From G963666535 sp963666535 (GTDB lineage Bacteria > Bacillota > Clostridia > Oscillospirales > Oscillospiraceae): 64,000 nt of DNA. How positions within the stretch are numbered: position 1 is the stretch's first letter; each line of letters opens with the position of its first letter. The notes beneath the pieces were generated by a model. That model was not told the origin of the DNA, did not search any database, and worked only from the letters and a program-made list of their open reading frames with translations. The position numbers were made by a program, and so were the translations under genes. The stretch covers positions 620,001 to 684,000 of the forward strand of contig OY762913.1 of NCBI GenBank assembly GCA_963666535.1, written 5' to 3'. Below, piece after piece: positions 59,337-64,000 of the stretch.

Positions 59337-60270
59337 CTTCTTCCTCTCCTTCATTTTGATAATCAAAAAGGTTCATCTGCCTTGATTCTGCCTGCTGACG
59401 CTCTGTCGGATCATAGTTGGTTATAATAACCTCCGGATATTCGCATCCTCCGTCATACCTCTGGGCTAGGTTATTGATACGGGTAAAAGATAAAATATGG
59501 AAGTCTTTGTATAACTCCCGGATATATTCACAGTCATTGTAAGAAACCATCCATTTACCTTTGCTGGATGCCAAAGTATCCCGAAGCCGTGCATGATCTT
59601 CCTTTCGGAAAACCACAGCGTAGCGACCCTCGGTTTCGTAATACGGCGGATCGCAATAAAAAAAGGCATTGTCACGGTCGTACTGCCGGATCAACGCCTC
59701 AAAATCTTTGTTTTCCACCACTGTATTTGCCAGCCTCCGCGATGCTTCCCAAATGAGAAAAAATGCTTTCCGCACATCAAAAGGCTGGCAGGCATAAGAT
59801 GTACATCCGCTTCCGTAACTGTAACGGATGAGTTTGAAAAATGCCGCTGCTCTGCGTACATCACTGGGTTTCGCATTCTCCTGCATTATCTCCTTGATAT
59901 CCTCAAACTCAGGAGGCGGCAGATTATGCTGTGCAAGCTCCAATTCCTGTTTCAGATACTCAGTATCGAATTCCTCCTTTTCCATGAATTTGCGGATGAC
60001 TATAAATTCATCCCTTGAGTTAATAGGTAAAAATCCAAGATGCCTTAAAAACTCCCATGTGCGGTTCTTTACACAGTAGAACATATTGGCAAGGTTGGAG
60101 TTAAAATCGTTGTATACCTCCATTGCCTTTGGATCAGGTTGTCTGCCAAACAACACCCAGCCTCCGCCGCCAAAGACTTCAATGTATCTACCGAAATCTT
60201 TTGGGAACAGCTTATAAATGATTTTTCTGAGAGCTTTTTTACCCCCCACCCAACTGATAAAACTATTGAT
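59305..60270 (-). CDS. dam: Dam-type DNA adenine-N6 methyltransferase
   Basis: About 314-321 residues. The SAM loop is YIEVFGGGGWVLFG (near residue 28 of the shorter form) and the catalytic motif FYCDPPYYETEG (near 195), as in D12-class enzymes that often methylate GATC. The N-terminal FxxWxGGK motif (FISWVGGKK) is conserved in the family but lies upstream of the only standard start, a GTG at 60249. The best-placed start for the full motif is ATC at 60270, with GGGAGGTG seven bases upstream. It may protect element DNA from restriction in a new host. Confidence 0.85.
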   Translation of the reverse strand: MNSFISWVGGKKALRKIIYKLFPKDFGRYIEVFGGGGWVLFGRQPDPKAMEVYNDFNSNLANMFYCVKNRTWEFLRHLGFLPINSRDEFIVIRKFMEKEEFDTEYLKQELELAQHNLPPPEFEDIKEIMQENAKPSDVRRAAAFFKLIRYSYGSGCTSYACQPFDVRKAFFLIWEASRRLANTVVENKDFEALIRQYDRDNAFFYCDPPYYETEGRYAVVFRKEDHARLRDTLASSKGKWMVSYNDCEYIRELYKDFHILSFTRINNLAQRYDGGCEYPEVIITNYDPTERQQAESRQMNLFDYQNEGEEEDEFYRTNEMG

Positions 60271-60302
60271 ATTGCATCACCTCCCTTAAAAACAACAAGT
60301 AA

Positions 60303-60818
60303 TTATGTCATTGTCATGCCAAAACCTTGTGACTGTTGGGTTTTCAATTGTTTTTCTGGTTTAATAAAAAATTCATTTCCTGAATTCCAAAAGCTAAGAT
60401 ACAATTCTCCATCGGGAGTATCAATTGGTCGCTGCTCGAAGCCCTCACCCCAACCGTCTGAAAACTGCCCTGTCAGCTCTGAAATGACCTCGTCAAGCTC
60501 AGCCTGTGTCAGTTCGCCATGCGACTGTACTTCTGTAACACCCCACAGCTTGCCATCCCATTCCTCAACTGCGGGATTAATACTGTACACTTTTCCCTTA
60601 AGAACATCATTATCAAGGTAAACAGCCAAACCACGCTCACCTTCATTTGGGAATTTCTCTCGTTCAATAGCTGCTAGGATTTCCTCTTGATATTCCACTA
60701 TTTCATTAGCATCCATATCCTCTGGTTCATTTTCAGTGTCGCCCCATTCGTTTTTACGATAAATCATTGGGAACAGGGGATTCCACAACTGCAAGGTTTG
60801 AAGCTCTTGTTTTTCCAT
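60303..60818 (-). CDS. Conserved ICE protein of unknown function
   Basis: 171 residues from the ATG at 60818 (AGGAGG upstream). Acidic, cytosolic; the block LTGQFSDGWGEGFEQRPID near residue 123 is shared by a family of clostridial and plasmid proteins without known function. The N-terminal LWNPLFPMIYRKNEWGD is also characteristic. It lies two bases behind the next gene upstream. Confidence 0.7.
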   Translation of the reverse strand: MEKQELQTLQLWNPLFPMIYRKNEWGDTENEPEDMDANEIVEYQEEILAAIEREKFPNEGERGLAVYLDNDVLKGKVYSINPAVEEWDGKLWGVTEVQSHGELTQAELDEVISELTGQFSDGWGEGFEQRPIDTPDGELYLSFWNSGNEFFIKPEKQLKTQQSQGFGMTMT

Positions 60819-60820
60819 TG

Positions 60821-61444
60821 CTATCGCCCTCCTTTGATTACATTGATTCCACATCGCCTCACTAAAAAGGCATTGACGAGAAGTCGTAGCAGCTTATCGT
60901 TTATCAGCTCGGGATCACTTAGTTCAGAAACTGTAATGTGTTCCTTTCCAGAATAAAGCTCCTTTGCCATATGAAAGATGGCATATCCATCTAAATCCAC
61001 ACCATGAATGCGGATAGCTTCAAAATGAATAAGTCGGCTGTCTACACAACTTTTTGCCTTACTCCATACAAACGCATCTGCAGAGAGTAAAAAAATAGCG
61101 GCTGCATACCCTTGGCTTTCATTGAGCCTTGGAAACAGACCGCTTTGACAAATATTTTGAAACCTCTTTTTGTGCTCTGCGTTTCTAAAAATCATTTGGT
61201 TCACCTCGCTTTCTCCGAGGTTTCTCGTAACCTCTATGATCCTTTGCACTCGCAGAGCAAATGCCTGTAGCTCTATCTCTTTGAGGAACAGCCCCAGCAA
61301 TTCTTCATACCGAATTGGGTTTGGATTCACATATCTTTGCTGGCTTCGGAATGTTCCGCAGGCACGAGGAGTAAAACCGGGAATAAGTTGCATTTCAATT
61401 TCTATAGCAGCGAGAGGTGTGTCTCTCATAAATCTTGTAATCAC
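60821..61444 (-). CDS. Conserved ICE protein (DUF6075-like C-terminal part)
   Basis: 207 residues. The C-terminal 125 begin MIFRNAEHKKRFQNICQSG and continue with a helical block (GYAAAIFLLSAD), the form of DUF6075 proteins in clostridial mobile elements. The first 80 residues (MITRFMRDTPLAAIEIEMQ, CGTFRSQQRY) look like a separate short domain found next to it elsewhere, so this may be a fusion. It is the first gene of the long transfer operon in the direction of transcription. Function unknown. Confidence 0.65.
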   Translation of the reverse strand: MITRFMRDTPLAAIEIEMQLIPGFTPRACGTFRSQQRYVNPNPIRYEELLGLFLKEIELQAFALRVQRIIEVTRNLGESEVNQMIFRNAEHKKRFQNICQSGLFPRLNESQGYAAAIFLLSADAFVWSKAKSCVDSRLIHFEAIRIHGVDLDGYAIFHMAKELYSGKEHITVSELSDPELINDKLLRLLVNAFLVRRCGINVIKGGR

Positions 61445-61489
61445 TTTAATCAGTCCTTTCTTTTTCTGCTAATCAGACAACAAAAAAAG

Positions 61490-61525
61490 AGGCTATGTTT
61501 TTCAGTAACGAAGAACATAACCTCA
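61490..61525 (-). terminator. Terminator-like hairpin at the head of the transfer operon
   Basis: GAGGCTATGTT (61490-61500) and AACATAACCTC (61515-61525) pair over 11 bases with one G-U; seven T follow on the minus strand. It lies 46 bases upstream of the first transfer-region gene and behind the VOC gene. Confidence 0.75.
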
Positions 61526-61653
61526 TGGTTGTTTTGCCCGATGGCAGATTTATTAAATTGTATTTCAAATTTATATGAAAACAGAGGTATCAAGATTTTT
61601 CATCTCAATGCCTCTGGATTTTCTTATTTCATAATATATGGTATGCTAATTAT

Positions 61654-62121
61654 CTACCGAGCACAGGCTTGAACAAATTTAATTGGTACATCCATTCTTT
61701 TTGCAGTTTCTTCCATAGTAAGCCCACTATCTAAAAATCGCTTGCATACTATTTTAAGATTTTCGCCAACTTCAATTATATGTTTATCCAAATCGTAAAA
61801 CCGGACAACCCGTTGTCCCCATCTATGTTCAAAGACCGAATGGACATAATCAATATTTTCTATTGAGTTTAATTTTTCAATAAAACTGTCAAACTCATCT
61901 TCCTCAAAGTAAAGTTCTGCATCGTTTCCGCAAAAATTAATTTTATCTGTTCCTTTATGAATAAACTCTGCCCAGCTTTCTGTTGTTTGTAAGGAAACTC
62001 CACCTGTAAGCGTAACATTTGCCCCAAAATCCATAATAGTGCGTAAGCCCAATACTTCTTTATAAAATTCTTTTGCCTTTTCAATATCAGTAACAACCAA
62101 CATCGGATTTTTAAATTTCAT
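61654..62121 (-). CDS. VOC-superfamily protein with a short C-terminal HTH-like tail
   Basis: 155 residues from the ATG at 62121 (GGAGG upstream). Residues 1-115 are a VOC/glyoxalase fold: NPMLVVTDIEKAKEFYKEVLG and the closing VRFYDLDKHIIEVGENL. The last 35 residues (GLTMEETAKRMDVPIKFVQA) resemble a short helix-turn-helix, an unusual addition. It is AT-rich and is the last gene before the right boundary of the element. The substrate is unknown. Confidence 0.8.
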   Translation of the reverse strand: MKFKNPMLVVTDIEKAKEFYKEVLGLRTIMDFGANVTLTGGVSLQTTESWAEFIHKGTDKINFCGNDAELYFEEDEFDSFIEKLNSIENIDYVHSVFEHRWGQRVVRFYDLDKHIIEVGENLKIVCKRFLDSGLTMEETAKRMDVPIKFVQACAR

Positions 62122-62346
62122 TCTATTACCTCCAAGTATGCAAATTTTCCACACCATTTAGTGAGTGTTATTTCTGTTAGTATTTTTTCTTTAAGTTCCA
62201 CTTTTTCATATGTCATCTATATTTCCCCCTAAAAATCAGGGCAAAAATCGGGCGTTTTTTAGCCTGATTTTCGTCCATTTTACACCCCGAAACCACAACA
62301 TATTGTGGTCAGAGTGGCTTATTTACCGTTTTTGCCACAACGTGTC
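62122..62346. other. Probable right boundary region of the element
   Basis: No gene. It contains a hairpin AAATCAGG/CCTGATTT (about 62234-62271) and the inverted repeat CCACAA/TTGTGG (62295-62310). Base composition rises from AT-rich to GC-rich between about 62330 and 62390. A matching long direct repeat with the left end (281-393) was not found by eye, so the attachment site is unresolved. Confidence 0.4.
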
Positions 62347-62617
62347 ATCAGAATCACAGTTTCAACGTGGCCAGACGCTGCAAACCTATCCGGTGGATTT
62401 GTCCGCGTGGGTCATGGTCAAGGGCATTGACCAGGAAGTGACGGTTAAAGATGAGATTCCGCTGACAGAAGGCGATCTGAAAATTATCCTTGCGGTCACG
62501 GACAGCTACGGGCAGAGCTATACCGTGACCGTTGAGTGGTGGCGCATCTCAAAAAATGAGACCACGGGGGCAATCACGGCAGAAATGGTGGACCCCGACA
62601 CGGGATTGGTGTGGTAA
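62347..62617 (+). pseudogene. Right-flank chromosomal ORF fragment, 5' end missing
   Basis: A frame that is coding-like from about GQTLQTYPVDLSAWVM to the TAA at 62617 (about 85 residues, ending in DPDTGLVW). It has no ribosome-binding site or good start nearby; the ATG-containing extension to 62210 runs through the AT-rich boundary and is probably not coding. The beta-rich, VTVEWW-type sequence looks like the end of an extracellular or Ig-like domain. It has the same strand and composition as the fragment at 1-281, so both may come from one gene split by the element. Confidence 0.45.
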
Positions 62618-62621
62618 TAGA

Positions 62622-62650
62622 AGGGGAGGCTCCCATTTGGAGCCTCCCCT
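62622..62650. repeat. Palindromic terminator repeat, copy 1
   Basis: AGGGGAGGCTCC and GGAGCCTCCCCT pair perfectly around CATTT, directly behind the ORF fragment. The identical 29 bases recur at 62823-62851. Confidence 0.85.
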
Positions 62651-62744
62651 CAGACTGTCAAAAAACCATCCAACCAAAGGTCTCGGAGGGAAGGATAGTG
62701 TGAAAGGGAACCGTCAGGGTTCTCTTTCGCGTCCAATCAACACA

Positions 62745-62776
62745 CTTTTTGAAACTTTTTACGGTGTTTCAAAAAG
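62745..62776. repeat. Inverted repeat between terminator copies
   Basis: CTTTTTGAAAC and GTTTCAAAAAG form a perfect 11-base stem with a 10-base loop. Confidence 0.7.
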
Positions 62777-62781
62777 TGCTT

Positions 62782-62823
62782 TCAGCCTGTCAAAAAAGTC
62801 CGTGGACTTTTTTGACAGGCTGA
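62782..62823. repeat. Long perfect palindromic hairpin
   Basis: A 20-base perfect stem (from TCAGCCTGTC inward to AGTCC, and back GGACT to GACAGGCTGA) with the two-base loop GT. It abuts terminator copy 2. Confidence 0.85.
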
Positions 62824-62851
62824 GGGGAGGCTCCCATTTGGAGCCTCCCCT
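62823..62851. terminator. Palindromic terminator repeat, copy 2
   Basis: Identical to 62622-62650 and followed by TTTTT on the plus strand; it lies 14 bases past the stop of the minus-strand CBS gene, so it can terminate both ways. Confidence 0.8.
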
Positions 62852-62865
62852 TTTTGCCGGGACAG

Positions 62866-63294
62866 TCAAGATTTGTGAATGTTCTGGGAGATTTCGCACA
62901 AGGCCGCCGCCACCTCCACGTCCGCCTTGCGGCTGCGGGCGAGATCGGCAAGAGCCAGCATGCCCACCACATGCCCATCGGTCACCACCGGCAGCCGCCG
63001 CACCTGATTTTGCGCCATAAGCTGTTCTGCCGCTGCGGCATCATCGGTAGGAGATATGGACACACAACCCCGGCTCATGATGTCCCGCACGGGGGTCTGG
63101 GCGGGGTCCTCCTCCGGGGCGATACAGCGCAGCACGATGTCTCGATCGGTCACGATACCCCGCAGATGCCCTGCGGAGGTGCAGACGGGGAGAGCACCGA
63201 GGTTGTGCCGGGAAAGCAGACGGGCCGCGAGCGCTGCGCTTTCCTCCGGCGTGATGGTAATTGCCGGGGAGGTCATAAGATCAGATACCTGCAT
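62866..63294 (-). CDS. CBS-domain protein
   Basis: 142 residues made of two CBS motifs: MTSPAITITPEESAALAARL with GIVTDRDIVLR, and ISPTDDAAAAEQLMAQNQVR with GMLALADLA. Paired CBS domains bind adenine nucleotides and act as energy sensors. GC-rich codon use marks it as host chromosome. The gene starts directly behind a long hairpin after the AraC gene. Its partner is not visible in the window. Confidence 0.92.
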   Translation of the reverse strand: MQVSDLMTSPAITITPEESAALAARLLSRHNLGALPVCTSAGHLRGIVTDRDIVLRCIAPEEDPAQTPVRDIMSRGCVSISPTDDAAAAEQLMAQNQVRRLPVVTDGHVVGMLALADLARSRKADVEVAAALCEISQNIHKS

Positions 63295-63298
63295 GAAA

Positions 63299-63350
63299 AG
63301 ACCGCCTTTCCTGTTGAATATCTATAGTCTTGACAGGAAAAGACGGTCTT
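63299..63350 (-). terminator. Terminator between the AraC and CBS genes
   Basis: The arms at 63299-63315 and 63333-63350 (AAGACCG..CCTGT and ACAGG..CGGTCTT) pair over about 17 bases with one bulge; TTTTC follows on the minus strand. Confidence 0.75.
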
Positions 63351-63360
63351 AATCCGCCCG

Positions 63361-64000
63361 TTAGCGGGGATACTCTCTTGGCGTGACGGAAAACTGCTTT
63401 TTAAAGGCCCGTTGAAAGGTGGAGTAGTCCTGAAAGCCGCAGTGGATACAGGCATCCTGAGCCGACACTCCAGCCTGCAAAAGCTCTGCCGCCCGTAAAA
63501 GCCGCTTTTCTGTGACGTAACGGTGGACGGAGTATCCCGTTACCGTGCGGAATTTCCGCATAAAATGATATCTGCTGATGTATACCCGCTTGGCCAGATC
63601 CTCCACGGTTAATGCCGTACTCAAATTTTCGTTGATATAGGAGAGGGCGGCGGCGATTTTGGGATCGTTTCGGCTGACGGTTTCGTCCCGATTGGTCTCA
63701 TCCCGCGTGATGGCGCGGTTTAAAAAGACCAGCAGCTGTAGGAAATAGGCCTTTGCCAGAATCGATCCGCCAAATTCCTCATCCCAGAGCGCCTGCTCCA
63801 GCTGGTCCAGGGTGGACTGCAAAACCCCGCGTCCCGCTTCCGTGGGGCGCATGAGCGCAAAGTGCCGCGCTTCGGCCAAATGAAAGCAGGCGGACAAGTC
63901 TTCGTCCGCGGCGCTGTTCCGGCGGGCAAATTGCGCGTCGAGATAGATCACGATGCGCTCATAGGGCTGGGTGGGGTCAATTTTCGGCTTGTGGATCAGG
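63361..64000 (-). CDS. AraC-family regulator, N-terminus beyond the window
   Basis: At least 213 residues; the frame remains open to the window end, and the text upstream of the GTG at 63951 (PTQPYERIVIYL) reads as the cupin-type sensor domain of AraC proteins, so that GTG is not the true start. The C-terminal 100 residues have two helix-turn-helix motifs (LTVEDLAKRVYISRYHFMRKF, then AQDACIHCGFQDYSTFQRAFKKQF). GC-rich host gene. Its target is unknown. Confidence 0.9.
   Translation of the reverse strand, partial: LIHKPKIDPTQPYERIVIYLDAQFARRNSAADEDLSACFHLAEARHFALMRPTEAGRGVLQSTLDQLEQALWDEEFGGSILAKAYFLQLLVFLNRAITRDETNRDETVSRNDPKIAAALSYINENLSTALTVEDLAKRVYISRYHFMRKFRTVTGYSVHRYVTEKRLLRAAELLQAGVSAQDACIHCGFQDYSTFQRAFKKQFSVTPREYPR

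Noticed and set aside
62210..62346. 5' extension of the right-flank ORF fragment
   Set aside because: It passes through the AT-rich boundary with hairpins, has no RBS and changes composition sharply; probably not coding.
258..62354. The hexamer CAGAAT at 258-263 and 62349-62354 as attachment-site direct repeat
   Set aside because: Six bases are expected by chance, and joining at this point does not put the two flank ORF fragments in the same frame.
1..64000. CRISPR array, tRNA or rRNA genes
   Set aside because: No regularly spaced repeats with unique spacers and no tRNA or rRNA-like sequence were seen on either strand by eye.

Overview
The window looks like a large integrative and conjugative element (ICE), or an ICE plus neighbouring islands, sitting in the chromosome of a Gram-positive anaerobe of class Clostridia, most likely an Oscillospiraceae-type gut bacterium. 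This rests on AGGAGG ribosome-binding sites on most genes, the gene families present (SpoVG, Firmicutes-type relaxase, PrgI, DUF3846/DUF6103-type proteins, clustered serine recombinases) and GC-rich flanks around a visibly AT-richer interior. The species assignment is inference. No tRNA, rRNA or CRISPR array was seen. Almost all interior genes are on the minus strand.

Layout. 1-281 and about 62347-62617 are GC-rich plus-strand fragments, one without a natural 3' end and the other without a 5' end; they may be halves of one interrupted chromosomal gene. 0.4-9.4 kb is a type I restriction-modification locus (XRE regulator, hsdR, hsdS, a PrrC/RloC-like ABC ATPase, hsdM). Its hsdR is split by a 1513-bp IS256-family element with an 8-bp target duplication. 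9.6-14.4 kb is a recombinase cluster: two complete large serine recombinases, one without a catalytic domain, one catalytic-fold protein that lacks the serine, and a 53-aa companion. 14.4-15.9 kb holds an Orf7-like sigma factor and two structured non-coding stretches. 15.9-24.8 kb is cargo: VOC protein, MATE exporter, cation-diffusion facilitator, DtxR- and TetR-type regulators, an XRE regulator, LysR plus a stand-alone E2/CAT-like acyltransferase, and an MFS drug exporter with MarR.

25.1-61.4 kb is the transfer region: VirD4 coupling protein, toprim protein, a MOBP-type relaxase fused to about twelve Sel1 repeats, a ribbon-helix-helix protein next to a likely oriT (35944-36339), NlpC/P60 hydrolase, gamma-glutamylcyclotransferase plus amidoligase, VirB4, PrgI/VirB3, VirB6, a VirB2-like small membrane protein, exported proteins, and a nearly complete Tad/Flp pilus locus (TadZ, TadA, TadB, TadC, CpaB, A24 prepilin peptidase, two pilins, two pseudopilin-like proteins). 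SpoVG, AbrB, YodL-like and Dam-methylase genes follow. 62.1-64 kb returns to chromosome-like DNA with palindromic terminator repeats, a CBS-domain protein and an AraC regulator cut by the window edge.

The most notable observations are: (i) two places, at the relaxase and at virB4, where cargo genes lie between an intact conjugation gene and a diverged, in-register relic of that same gene's 5' end, which suggests cargo insertion with regeneration of the host gene's start; (ii) a PrrC-like anticodon-nuclease candidate kept in a type I R-M locus whose restriction subunit has been broken by an insertion sequence; (iii) a Tad-type pilus merged with a type IV secretion system inside a mobile element; and (iv) repeated terminator-like hairpins in front of conjugation genes, which hint at antitermination control.
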